Shown: positions 1 to 8,613 of the stretch, in pieces | Layout: each line of letters opens with the position of its first letter | How positions within the stretch are numbered: position 1 is the stretch's first letter | Assembly: GCA_017511185.1 (NCBI GenBank) | Contig: JAFWLF010000085.1 | Span: 82,556 to 146,555, forward strand | Source of the DNA: RGIG5612 sp017511185 | GTDB taxonomy: Bacteria; Bacillota; Clostridia; Lachnospirales; Lachnospiraceae | DNA length: 64,000 bases | Direction: 5' to 3' | Notes under the pieces: model-generated | What the model saw: the letters and a program-made list of their open reading frames with translations, nothing else | Databases searched by the model: none | What the model was told of the DNA's origin: nothing | Position numbers and translations under genes: made by a program

Positions 1-395
1 GGGAGACGATTCCTCCGAACCGTCCGAAATACTTCAGAGCCTGGCTTGGGAAAGTTTGCCGTAACGCAGCACTGAATATCTGGCACCGAAATCATGCGCA
101 GAAACGGAATCACGGAATGGATGTGCTCCTAAGCGAATTAGAAGAATGCATCCCTTCCCCGCTGAGCGTGGAAGAGCAGATTGAAAACCAGGCGATCAGT
201 GCCTGCATCAACATGTGGCTGACATCACTGCCAAAAGAGGAACGCATTCTTTTTGTCCGTCGGTACTGGTTTGGTGATTCTGTGAAACAGTTGGCTAAAG
301 AACATGGTATTTCTTCAGAACAACTGTCGCAGATCATGTTTAGACTCCGCAAGGACCTGAAAAAAGTCCTGGAAGAGGAGGGCATTCAGTTATGA
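1..395 (+). CDS. Sigma-70 family (ECF-type) RNA polymerase sigma factor, 5' end outside window
   Basis: The frame is open from base 3 to the stop at 393-395, so the gene begins upstream of the window; the internal ATG at 117 is not its start. The residues before that ATG (AWLGKVCRNAALNIWHR) match the region 2 end of ECF sigma factors. The C-terminal part has a region 4 helix-turn-helix: LTSLPKEERILFVRRYW followed by VKQLAKEHGISSEQLSQ. Sigma factors of this kind direct RNA polymerase to a small regulon. The stop overlaps the start of the next gene (ATGA at 392-395), which implies translational coupling with the membrane protein that follows, the usual layout for a sigma factor and its anti-sigma regulator. 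Confidence 0.85.
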   Translation, partial: ETIPPNRPKYFRAWLGKVCRNAALNIWHRNHAQKRNHGMDVLLSELEECIPSPLSVEEQIENQAISACINMWLTSLPKEERILFVRRYWFGDSVKQLAKEHGISSEQLSQIMFRLRKDLKKVLEEEGIQL

Positions 396-1351
396 TGGAT
401 AAAAACATTCGTTTATTTCAGGCAATCACAGATATAGATGACGCGATCATTGAGGAAGCACAGCGTAATAAAACATCGCAAAAAAATAGTAAGGTGTTTT
501 ATACAGCGGTGATCGCAGCTGCAGCCGCAGCCTGCGTGATTCTTGTTGGAGTCTTACTTTATAGCGGTGCGATAGGAGGCGGCAGAGGCGGCTCTATGGC
601 AGGTGGCGGCGAAATCCCGGCAGGTGGCGGCGCTGATATAGAAGAGAGGGATTACAGCCCGATCGCTTATAAAGATCTTGCACTGCCAACAGCAAACGGC
701 ATTCCGGGAGGAGCGGACATGACCTATGGCAGCGGCGGTGCTTCGGCGGATATCACCACTTTTAATGAGAGCAATCTTCAAGAGATCTCCTGCTGCGGGA
801 TTCTGGAAGGAAAGATCCTGCAGATCTATCCGAAAGAGTACGCTGTTGATTTCTACGATGATAAATTCGGAGAAGTCCAGCTTTTCCATGGGAAAGCCTA
901 TTCGATCGTTTACGAAATGGAAATTGAAAAAGTATGGTATGGAGATGACTTTGCAGCGGGGCAGACGTTTCTTGTAGAAGATGAATACTTTCAGCTGGAT
1001 CCCCTTGCATCACTGGTGGAAGGCCGCACCTATGTGATCCCAATTTATGTAGCAGGTGACCAGATAGGAGAAGCCATATATTCTGTACATGAGCTTGCCC
1101 CGGGGGACTTTACCCGTGACAGCATCTACAGCACCGTATACCCATACCACCCGCAGATCACAAAGACAGAAGATGGAAACTATCTTGTGACAAGCGATTG
1201 GCAGACACTTACGGCAGATCCTTGCAGAGAAGTCATTGCAGATGAGGATGATTTTGAACCATATTATCAGGATAAACTCCGTCTGGTTTACGGCGATGAC
1301 TTTGCAGAACGGCTTCACTTGCTCGTGCAGGAACAGTTGGGAGAGAAATAA
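392..1351 (+). CDS. Single-pass membrane protein, probable anti-sigma factor
   Basis: 319 residues. A charged cytoplasmic N-terminus of about 35 residues is followed by one membrane segment (about 36-57) and then a Gly-rich linker and an external domain of about 250 residues. The N-terminus (DIDDAIIEEAQ) resembles the short sigma-binding heads of Clostridia anti-sigma proteins. It overlaps the sigma gene by 4 nt and the serpin gene by 1 nt, so the three form one coupled operon. The anti-sigma role is inferred from this position and topology; the external domain is not one I recognise. Confidence 0.6.
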   Translation: MMDKNIRLFQAITDIDDAIIEEAQRNKTSQKNSKVFYTAVIAAAAAACVILVGVLLYSGAIGGGRGGSMAGGGEIPAGGGADIEERDYSPIAYKDLALPTANGIPGGADMTYGSGGASADITTFNESNLQEISCCGILEGKILQIYPKEYAVDFYDDKFGEVQLFHGKAYSIVYEMEIEKVWYGDDFAAGQTFLVEDEYFQLDPLASLVEGRTYVIPIYVAGDQIGEAIYSVHELAPGDFTRDSIYSTVYPYHPQITKTEDGNYLVTSDWQTLTADPCREVIADEDDFEPYYQDKLRLVYGDDFAERLHLLVQEQLGEK

Positions 1352-2712
1352 TGAAAAAGAAAACAAAGACCTTAATTATAATTGCAGCAACCGCCGTGAT
1401 CGTCGTTGCCGGGATCATCGTCGTGCTTTCTTTAAGAAAGAGCAGTCAGACGAGTACCAGTACCAGCTACCCGGGCGGGGTAAAAACCGTGACAGCCGCA
1501 TATCCGGAGACTTTTTCCCAAACCATGAATGCACAGGAATTTCTGGAAGGAACTTCCTACATGGAATGGATGGAGTCCTACCGGGAACAGTTGTCAAAAT
1601 CAATAAGCATACAGAAGGAATTGAATCACTACTACACTGCGATCATCCCGCGTCTGTTGATCGCAGAAGATGAGAATACAGTCTGTTCCCCTCTTAATAC
1701 TTATATTGCATTCTCTATGTTAGCTGAGGTGTCCGGAGGAAATACCCGCAAACAGATCCTGGAAATGCTTGGCGCATCAGACATTGAGACAGTGCGTGAA
1801 AACGTATCCGCTCTCTGGGAGAGCAACTATGTGGATACGCCGGTTCTCAAAAGTGTTCTGGCAAATTCTTTATGGTTGAATAATGGAATGCATTATAAAG
1901 AAGACACCTTGAACAGACTGGCAGAACAATACTATGCGTCCTCTTTCAGCGGCACACCAGCTTCTCCGGAACTGGACAACGCGCTGCGGAAATGGACGGA
2001 TGATAATACCGGTGGTCTTTTATCGGAGTATACCAAAGACATGTCTACCGATCCGGAATTGGTAATGGAGATACTTTCCACAATCTACTTTCAGGCCATG
2101 TGGCTGGAAGATTTTCAGGAGAGCCGCAATACCCGGGAAATATTCCATGGAACAACCGGGGATACGACGGTAGATATGATGCATCAGGATGATATGTTGA
2201 ATGTCTATCACACCGATAAGTTCACTGCTGTCGGTCTATCGTTAATGAACAGCGGGTCCATGTATTTTCTGCTGCCGGATGAGGGTGTGGATGTCAATAC
2301 ACTTGCCGGGGATCCGGCCATCATGAATATCGTCCAATATGACATGGATGATGAAAACTGGACATATCCGATCGTTCATCTTTCACTGCCAAAGTTTAAG
2401 GTGTCCGGCAAGATTGATCTGATCGATGCTGTCCGATCACTTGGTGTTACAGATGCCCTGGATCATACCGTTGCTGATTTTACCCCATTAACAACAGACA
2501 GAGACGATATATACCTCGACAAAGCAGAACATGCTGCCATGATCGAGATCGATGAGCATGGTGTAACTGGCGCTGCCTATACAGAACTTGCGCTGGCTGG
2601 TGCCGGAATGCCTGAAGAGGAAATGAATTTTGTCGTTGATCGGCCGTTTCTGTTTATCGTTACCGCCAGAGATGGTTCCATTCTCTTTACAGGCATTGTA
2701 AGGAATCTTTAA
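1351..2712 (+). CDS. Membrane-anchored serpin (serine protease inhibitor)
   Basis: 453 residues. An uncleaved N-terminal anchor (about 8-28) precedes a full serpin fold. Seen: the SPLNTYIAFSMLAEVSGGNT segment near residue 115, the hinge and reactive-loop region EIDEHGVTGAAYTELAL near the C-terminus, and the closing serpin signature VDRPFLFIVTARDGS with FTGIVRNL. Serpins trap serine (sometimes cysteine) proteases by a suicide mechanism; this one would be displayed on the outer face of the membrane. The start codon overlaps the stop of the preceding gene by 1 nt, placing it under the sigma/anti-sigma pair. A hairpin terminator follows. The target protease cannot be told from the loop. Confidence 0.92.
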   Translation: MKKKTKTLIIIAATAVIVVAGIIVVLSLRKSSQTSTSTSYPGGVKTVTAAYPETFSQTMNAQEFLEGTSYMEWMESYREQLSKSISIQKELNHYYTAIIPRLLIAEDENTVCSPLNTYIAFSMLAEVSGGNTRKQILEMLGASDIETVRENVSALWESNYVDTPVLKSVLANSLWLNNGMHYKEDTLNRLAEQYYASSFSGTPASPELDNALRKWTDDNTGGLLSEYTKDMSTDPELVMEILSTIYFQAMWLEDFQESRNTREIFHGTTGDTTVDMMHQDDMLNVYHTDKFTAVGLSLMNSGSMYFLLPDEGVDVNTLAGDPAIMNIVQYDMDDENWTYPIVHLSLPKFKVSGKIDLIDAVRSLGVTDALDHTVADFTPLTTDRDDIYLDKAEHAAMIEIDEHGVTGAAYTELALAGAGMPEEEMNFVVDRPFLFIVTARDGSILFTGIVRNL

Positions 2713-2747
2713 TGGTAATTATTTTAAGAGGAGTTAAGCTAAAGCAT

Positions 2748-2782
2748 AAGACCTTACTGTTGAATTCAGTAAGGTCTTTTTG
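2748..2782 (+). terminator. Intrinsic terminator after the serpin operon
   Basis: An 11-bp stem (AAGACCTTACT paired with AGTAAGGTCTT) around a short loop, followed by a T run, 35 nt after the serpin stop. Confidence 0.85.
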
Positions 2783-2821
2783 TATGATTATCCCATCAGA
2801 TGCTGCGCAGGAGAGCTCCTT

Positions 2822-3363
2822 ATGGAAAGACTGAATAAACCTGAAAAAAAAACAAACCGGATCAAAGGATACGCTATACCGATTGGCATCCTTTATCTGG
2901 CTTTGCAGCACTGTTTTTATCTTGCCGGGCATTATCTTGCCTCATGGTTTGGATTCACGCCGTTTTTACCGAAGATTCCTTTGGATGATATGATACCGAT
3001 CGTGTCGATCTTTATCATTCCTTATATCTGGTCATATGTGTATTGGGCGATGGGACCGATGGTGGTTTCCAAATGTAAAAAGGATCATTTTGCAGACTTT
3101 ATGGCTGCGGTTCTTGTAGCCTGTACAGCGGGCATGCTTGTCCTTGCATTCTTCCCGACCTTTATGGACAGAGTTGCAGAGGGACTTTTTGTTGTTCCGC
3201 AAAACCCGACTATCTTTGATAAATTACGCATGTTCTGGATATCGTGACAGGCGTCATACTCGCAGTCATTGCTTATACTGTATGCAAGAAGTTTCACTGG
3301 GGAAGAATGTTCGCACCGATCGAGCGTCTTTGCGCTAAATGGAAAGGAAAAACAGGATCCTAA
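2822..3363 (+). pseudogene. PAP2-family membrane phosphatase, internally deleted and frameshifted
   Basis: Starts at ATG 2822 behind AGGAG. The first frame encodes the N-terminal membrane half of a phosphatase PAP2 protein (IIPYIWSYVYWAMGPMVVS; FFPTFMDRVAEGL) and stops at 3245-3247. The C-terminus continues in another frame as LDIVTGVILAVIAYTVCKKF and ends at 3361-3363. The LDIVTG piece matches the Asp end of the last PAP2 motif (HxxxD), so the joined sequence lacks the PSxH motif and its catalytic histidines. The simplest reading is one deletion of roughly 60 codons near 3225-3240 that also shifted the frame. The product cannot be an active phosphatase. Confidence 0.75.
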
Positions 3364-3370
3364 ATTTATT

Positions 3371-3399
3371 TTGTGGGAATAGGTTATTCGTGGTACAAT
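3371..3399 (+). promoter_or_regulatory. Sigma-A-type promoter of the DUF4190 gene
   Basis: TTGTGG (3371-3376), 17-bp spacer, TACAAT (3394-3399) with a TG extension just before the -10. It lies 33 nt upstream of the ATG at 3432, which has a strong AAAGGAGG site. Confidence 0.6.
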
Positions 3400-3431
3400 A
3401 TTTATCACGATAAACTAAAGGAGGCTGTTTT

Positions 3432-3695
3432 ATGGAGCAAAATCGTAACCTTCCAACACCTGGAAGCGTTCTGGCATTAGGTATCATTGGTCTTGCAACT
3501 TGTGGAACAGGCATCATTGGATTGATCTTTTCTATTATTGCAATTTCTAAAGCAGGAAAGTTTAGACAAGGCAGTACGGAAAGATCCGGTCAGGTCAATA
3601 CGGGAAGAGCACTTGGAATCGTAGGCTTAATTCTCAGTATCCTGATGATCATCCTCTGGATCGTTTTGATCGCTGTAGGCGCATTTAACCAATAA
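3432..3695 (+). CDS. DUF4190 small membrane protein
   Basis: 87 residues with two hydrophobic segments (about 12-38 and 61-83) separated by a short polar loop (KAGKFRQGSTERSGQ). The pattern LALGIIGL...GLIFSIIAI..., then NTGRALGIVGLILSI, is typical of DUF4190, small two-helix membrane proteins often found fused to zinc ribbons in Firmicutes. This copy is free-standing and has its own promoter and terminator. Function unknown. Confidence 0.85.
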   Translation: MEQNRNLPTPGSVLALGIIGLATCGTGIIGLIFSIIAISKAGKFRQGSTERSGQVNTGRALGIVGLILSILMIILWIVLIAVGAFNQ

Positions 3696-3720
3696 TAAAT
3701 ACCAGTACTCAACAGCAGAA

Positions 3721-3748
3721 AACCGGGCGGGAAACCGCCCGGTTTGAT
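3721..3748 (+). terminator. GC-rich terminator between convergent genes
   Basis: AACCGGGCGG pairs with CCGCCCGGTT around a 4-nt loop, giving a 10-bp stem. Placed 25 nt after the DUF4190 stop and 13 nt from the stop of the opposing PrsW gene, so it could serve either side. Confidence 0.75.
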
Positions 3749-3759
3749 TATGAATAATT

Positions 3760-4491
3760 TTACCGATGTAAATATTTATCTGTCCTGGATACCTTTCGGA
3801 TCAGCAGGAACGAGACAATAAACAGGATCACGACAAAGACAATAAAGTACCAGTTGAGGGATGTATTCTCTTTTGTTGCAATATAATCGTAGGTGCCGTG
3901 AAGCAGCGCAGGGATCACAACTGCCAGTACACTGAATAAGGTACACAGTTCTTTCTGGTTCCTGATGCTGTATTTTTTTGCCAGCGCGTAAAAGACACCC
4001 ATAAAGACTCCAAAGCATGCGTGCCCCGGAATGGCTGTTACGGCTCTTACGATCGCTGTCGCAAATCCGTAGGAGAGGACGTAACTGATATTTTCCCAGA
4101 TAGCAAAACCCAAAGAAACAAATACAGCGTATACGACGCCGTCATACTGGCAATCAAATTCTGGAGATCGCCAGCTCCTTCTGCGCAGCATAAAATACTT
4201 TGCGCCTTCTTCCGAAAAAGCAACGATAATAAAATAAAGGATGATATTGTATGCAGCGGATGTGCTGCTGACAGTAATGTTCAGCAGGAGAGAGAGCACC
4301 CGCTCCAGGACTAAAGCGATCAAAGAGGAGAGAACTCCAGCTATGATCAGCCGCCAAAGCATGGCAGGACTTTCTCTCTCCAGATGATCTGCTTTGTAGA
4401 CATAGATCATCAGCCCGATCGCAGGGATCACTGCTGCAAAGATCAGGATTATGTTATAAGTCATGATCGGTTGAAAAAGATAATAAAACAT
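3760..4491 (-). CDS. PrsW-family intramembrane metalloprotease
   Basis: 243 residues with about seven membrane helices. The family motifs are visible: EEGAK (E94, E95, K98), ENI at E133, H157 in IPGHACFG, and HGTYD near the C-terminus (H198, D202). These glutamates and histidines are the proposed metal ligands of the CPBP/PrsW clan (M82). In Bacillus, PrsW cuts an anti-sigma factor at the membrane; the sigma/anti-sigma pair at the left edge of this window makes that a possible partner, but nothing in the sequence proves it. No clear Shine-Dalgarno precedes the first ATG, so a start a few codons later is possible. Confidence 0.85.
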   Translation of the reverse strand: MFYYLFQPIMTYNIILIFAAVIPAIGLMIYVYKADHLERESPAMLWRLIIAGVLSSLIALVLERVLSLLLNITVSSTSAAYNIILYFIIVAFSEEGAKYFMLRRRSWRSPEFDCQYDGVVYAVFVSLGFAIWENISYVLSYGFATAIVRAVTAIPGHACFGVFMGVFYALAKKYSIRNQKELCTLFSVLAVVIPALLHGTYDYIATKENTSLNWYFIVFVVILFIVSFLLIRKVSRTDKYLHR

Positions 4492-4541
4492 GAATAAAGT
4501 TTAACATAAAAAAGGCGGAGTGCGGTTTTTCTTTTATAATC

Positions 4542-4550
4542 TGGTATAAT
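4542..4550 (+). promoter_or_regulatory. Extended -10 promoter of the 5'-nucleotidase gene
   Basis: TGGTATAAT (TGn plus a perfect TATAAT) 44 nt before the start codon. A second TATAAT sits at 4535-4540. No good -35 hexamer is present, consistent with an extended -10 promoter. Confidence 0.55.
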
Positions 4551-4593
4551 CATGGAGATATATCATTAAAGAGATCGACATAAGGAGTAGCCA

Positions 4594-6309
4594 ATGAAAA
4601 AAATAATCATCTGTTTACTTATCACAGTTTGTATGGTGCTTGGTTGCGCCTGCAGCAGTTCAACGCCACAACCGGAAGGAAGTGGAAGCGCAGCAGCGGA
4701 ACCGCAGAGCGAAACCGCACAAGCAGCAGAAAAAAACGGGGACGTCTATATCATATATACCTCTGATGTGCATTGTGGTGTGGATCAGGGATTTGGCTTT
4801 GCCGGACTGCAGGAGATCCGCAATTCCCTGGAGGAGCAGGGCTTCACAACCATTCTTGTAGACGATGGCGATTTTATACAGGGTGAATTGATCGGAGCGA
4901 TGACAAAAGGCAAGTCGATCATCGAGATGATGAATGCACTCAAGTATGATGTGGTGATCCCGGGTAATCATGAGTTTGATTATGGAGTGGATCAGTTCAT
5001 GAAACTGGTGGAGATGGCAGAATTCCCGGTCATTTGCTGTAACTTTAATAAACAGGGGAAACTTGTATGCGCGCCATACATCATCAAGGAAGCGGCAGGG
5101 ATAAAGATTGCGTTTGTCGGTGTGACTACACCAAAGACGATCACTGCCTCCACACCAAAGTTTTTCCAGGATGAAAAGGGAGAATATATATACGATTTTA
5201 TGCAGGATGAGACCGGCGGAAAGCTGTATCAGGCCGTGCAGGATGCCGTGGATGCAGCCAGAGCGGATGGAGCGGACTATGTATATTTATTGGCTCATTT
5301 AGGGAATGAGATGGTCTGCAGTCCGTGGACTTATGCAGATGTCGTTTCCAATACGAACGGGATCGATGTGGTGCTGGATGGGCACAGCCATGACACCGAG
5401 CAGGTCGTCATGAAGAATAAAGATGGAAAGCAGGTTCCGCGTTCTGCATGTGGCACAAAAATGAATGCCATTGGATACAGCCGGATTTCCGCAGAAAAAG
5501 GAATTGAAGAAACAAATATCTGGAGCTGGCCGAATGCCACAAGTGCGGTCAAACTGTTCCATATAGAAAACAATGTGCAGGATCTGGTCACGGAAGAATT
5601 CCGGAAAATGGATGAGCAGCTGGGGAAGGTGATCGCGCATTCAGAAGTAGTGCTGACGATGAACGATCCGGAAGCGAAAGATGAATCCGGAAATCCAATC
5701 CGTATGATCCGGCGGGCAGAAACCAATCTTGGGGATTTCTGCGCGGATGCGGTCCGGTCAGTGAGAAATTGTGACATCGGGATCATAGGCGGCGGCAATA
5801 TTCGCGACAGTCTGGATAAAGGGGATGTAAGTTATCGGAGTTTAAAGAGCATTTTCCCGTGGGGAAATGATATTGTTGTTGTGGAAGCAACCGGACAGCA
5901 GGTGCTGGATGCCCTGGAGTGGGGCAGCAGGATGGTGCCGGAGGAAAGCGGAGCTTTCCTGCAGGTATCCGGATTGTCATATGAGATCGATGTGACCATT
6001 CCAACCAGCTGCGTGGCAGATGTCAACGGACTCTTTGATCATGTCGCAGGACAAAGACGAGTCAAGAACGTAAAAGTAGCAGGAGAACCGATCGATCCAA
6101 ACAAAACCTATACGGTTGCCGGCAACAGTTATGTCCTTCTGAACCATGGCGATGGGTTTACTGCTTTTGACGGAGCTAAAATTGTTGCAGACAGGATCAA
6201 AAAGGATGATGAGCTCCTGGTCGATTATGTTGTTGATACACTTGGCGGAACGGTTGGGGAACAATATGCGGATCCATACGGGCAGGGCAGGATCACAATC
6301 CTGCAGTAA
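4594..6309 (+). CDS. 5'-nucleotidase / metallophosphatase lipoprotein
   Basis: 571 residues. A lipoprotein signal (lipobox VLGC near residue 18, then Ser-rich linker) indicates anchoring outside the cell. The metallophosphatase domain shows the metal motifs in order: DVHCG, DDGDFIQG, GNHEFDYG, AHLGNE and DGHSHD. The C-terminal 5'-nucleotidase domain follows, with GGGNIRDSLDKG, FPWGNDIVVVE and the substrate-binding GDGFTAFDG. The family (UshA/YfkN type) removes phosphate from extracellular nucleotides. It stands alone, with its own promoter and terminator. Confidence 0.93.
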   Translation: MKKIIICLLITVCMVLGCACSSSTPQPEGSGSAAAEPQSETAQAAEKNGDVYIIYTSDVHCGVDQGFGFAGLQEIRNSLEEQGFTTILVDDGDFIQGELIGAMTKGKSIIEMMNALKYDVVIPGNHEFDYGVDQFMKLVEMAEFPVICCNFNKQGKLVCAPYIIKEAAGIKIAFVGVTTPKTITASTPKFFQDEKGEYIYDFMQDETGGKLYQAVQDAVDAARADGADYVYLLAHLGNEMVCSPWTYADVVSNTNGIDVVLDGHSHDTEQVVMKNKDGKQVPRSACGTKMNAIGYSRISAEKGIEETNIWSWPNATSAVKLFHIENNVQDLVTEEFRKMDEQLGKVIAHSEVVLTMNDPEAKDESGNPIRMIRRAETNLGDFCADAVRSVRNCDIGIIGGGNIRDSLDKGDVSYRSLKSIFPWGNDIVVVEATGQQVLDALEWGSRMVPEESGAFLQVSGLSYEIDVTIPTSCVADVNGLFDHVAGQRRVKNVKVAGEPIDPNKTYTVAGNSYVLLNHGDGFTAFDGAKIVADRIKKDDELLVDYVVDTLGGTVGEQYADPYGQGRITILQ

Positions 6310-6328
6310 ATAGTTATGACGAGTAAAA

Positions 6329-6356
6329 GCCGCTGCATGATGCAGCGGCCTTTTTA
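6329..6356 (+). terminator. Bidirectional terminator between convergent genes
   Basis: GCCGCTGCAT pairs with ATGCAGCGGC, followed by T5 on the plus strand and a T run on the minus strand. It sits between the nucleotidase stop (6309) and the lipase-like gene stop (6354). The same stem recurs at 23011 and 27455. Confidence 0.85.
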
Positions 6357-8588
6357 TGTTGATGCCTGAAGTTGTTCTGACTTAGGTTCTTTTGGTTTTT
6401 TGCGTCTCCACATCAGCAGATAGATCAGCACCGTGAATACAATGTAGGCGATCAGCTCTACCAGACCTTTGTTGAAAGTGAAATCCCCGATCAGCAGACT
6501 GGTCAAAATCTCATATACTACCAGAGCACCGGTCAGAATGAAGAATGTCTTCAACCCTTTTTTGTGATACCGGTATCCTTTCAATGCATATACAATAAGA
6601 ACGATACAGACCACGACTGCAGGGATAAATCTTGCCAGCGTAATGTGCGGGATAAAATACCACATAGCTACTTCCAGTATCGCAAAGATGAAGGCGATAA
6701 CAAAATGCCAGATAAAAGCGACGGTCATATTTCTTTTTCTTTTCTTTTTGACCCGGATGATGGCCAAAATAATGGAAGCGATCATCTGAAGGATCAGAAA
6801 GACGATGATGATCATCAGTTTATTAACCAGACCGGAAACAGTCATACGCACCACTTCATTGTTTTCCAGGCGCATTGCTGTTGTAGGTGAATAGAATGGC
6901 TCCAGAATGGAGGACACCTCTATATAGTCACTTTCTTCCGGTTCGATGGCTCTGCCATCTGTAGAAGTCACGATCGTGGCAGTCTCACCATTGCTCATAA
7001 GGTAGGAATAAAAATCATCTGCCTGTGCCTTGACCGTATGCCCGCTATACAAAAGACCGGTATAGGTGATTGTCTGAGGCAATGTTGATCGGGAGGTGAT
7101 CTTTACCTGAATGCTGTGGTCAGCAGGAAGCGTGATCACCATTTTATCCTGCAGGCAGTTCACATCCGGAAATGAGAACGGTTCTACTTTGCCGTCTACC
7201 AGCTCTTTGCCGTCAGATGTTACCGTCTTGAGGATGTAATCTCCGTCCATGATCTCTGCGTCTACAATGCCGTAGATCACCAGCCGGATATAGTCTGTGT
7301 TTTCAGAAAATAATGCAGCAGGATCATCGGAGGCAAACATCATGGCCAGATATTCAAACGGATAATGAGCGTGAAACAGGTTGGCAATTCCAAATTGAGG
7401 ATCCCACATTTCCGGAGGCATGTCGGCTAATGAACCTTTCAGAAACTCACCCAGAAGAGAGCTCAGATATCTTTGCAGAGCCTTCAGCTCCATTCCGTGC
7501 TCTTTATCATGCCGCCCATAGTATGTCAGAGCTTTTAAAAGGACTGTCAGAGCGTCCATTGTCTCGTCACTTTTTGACAGGACATCCAGGACCGCCGGCT
7601 GCAGGTACTGCTTATAGACAGACGGTTCCGGAAGCAGCATCAGCAGATAATCCATAATAGTCCGTAAATGGTTCGTGATCTCGGAATTTGTCAGCATCTT
7701 TGCCCCAAGCATTTTCTGGTAGAGTTTATCTGCCTGTTCCATTACAGGCCCGCAGTCAGAATCCGTCTCCAGTGCTACCATATAGAGATCGTTGCCATAA
7801 TGGCCGTAACTCCAGTCTTCCAGAGGGACCTTCGGAACCGGATCGTCTTTCTGCATGATGTTAAAAATATTCGGATAAGGAGAAGGCTCTCTGGTTGTAC
7901 AAGGTGTTGCAAACGTATAGGCATAAACATCATCAAAAATGCCGGCATCTGTTAAATCTGCAGCTGTGATATTGGATGTGGCAGCAGCCCGGCTGAACCC
8001 TGCGATCCAAAGTTTTACTGGACCGTCAGCAGGATGGCGGTCCATATAATCCCGGATCGCTGCCTGGACCTTCTTTGATGCATCGTAGAAACCTTCTGAC
8101 CGGTCTTTATCTCCTACCGTCAGATTGCTTGCCCATTCTGCGGCATAGTTGCCTCCGCAAACCCCGCAGGCAAGTATGGTGGTATCGTTGATCTTTTTTG
8201 TAGCAAGCCCATAGGCGATCGAATCTGTTTCCGGTTCCTTGCGGTACGTTTCTGATTCTATTTCCCCAAATCCCATATCCTCAAAGAACTCGATCAGATA
8301 GTCATCCTGAGCTTCCGGGTGATCGATGTCACGGAAGGCTGCCAGGGCAAGTCCCAGGGAAAGCCTTGCGAAATTGTGATTGTATTGATCAGATGGCAGG
8401 GTGAAGAAGGTATCCGAATAAGGATACTCCCAGGAAACGTGTTTATAAAAAGTTATAAACTGCCCGGTAACATATCGGATATCTGTCTCTCTGCTTTCAT
8501 CTGCACGGGTCTGTAAGGATGCAGCTCCGGTAATCAGCAGAAGGAAGCAGAGCAGAGTGCCCATTAATTTTATTAGAGTCTTTTTCAC
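6354..8588 (-). CDS. Secreted lipase-like alpha/beta hydrolase with C-terminal membrane domain
   Basis: 744 residues. A signal peptide (hydrophobic 4-25) leads into a lipase class 3-like domain with the nucleophile elbow GFSRAA (Ser199). Around 580 residues are external, then five hydrophobic helices run to the C-terminus (from about 595), ending in a Lys-rich tail. The layout implies a membrane-bound hydrolase with its catalytic part outside. Similar lipase family proteins are common in gut Firmicutes; the substrate is unknown. The gene is monocistronic and converges on the nucleotidase gene. Confidence 0.75.
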   Translation of the reverse strand: MKKTLIKLMGTLLCFLLLITGAASLQTRADESRETDIRYVTGQFITFYKHVSWEYPYSDTFFTLPSDQYNHNFARLSLGLALAAFRDIDHPEAQDDYLIEFFEDMGFGEIESETYRKEPETDSIAYGLATKKINDTTILACGVCGGNYAAEWASNLTVGDKDRSEGFYDASKKVQAAIRDYMDRHPADGPVKLWIAGFSRAAATSNITAADLTDAGIFDDVYAYTFATPCTTREPSPYPNIFNIMQKDDPVPKVPLEDWSYGHYGNDLYMVALETDSDCGPVMEQADKLYQKMLGAKMLTNSEITNHLRTIMDYLLMLLPEPSVYKQYLQPAVLDVLSKSDETMDALTVLLKALTYYGRHDKEHGMELKALQRYLSSLLGEFLKGSLADMPPEMWDPQFGIANLFHAHYPFEYLAMMFASDDPAALFSENTDYIRLVIYGIVDAEIMDGDYILKTVTSDGKELVDGKVEPFSFPDVNCLQDKMVITLPADHSIQVKITSRSTLPQTITYTGLLYSGHTVKAQADDFYSYLMSNGETATIVTSTDGRAIEPEESDYIEVSSILEPFYSPTTAMRLENNEVVRMTVSGLVNKLMIIIVFLILQMIASIILAIIRVKKKRKRNMTVAFIWHFVIAFIFAILEVAMWYFIPHITLARFIPAVVVCIVLIVYALKGYRYHKKGLKTFFILTGALVVYEILTSLLIGDFTFNKGLVELIAYIVFTVLIYLLMWRRKKPKEPKSEQLQAST

Positions 8589-8613
8589 AAGCAGGGTCCT
8601 TTCTAGTCGCGTC

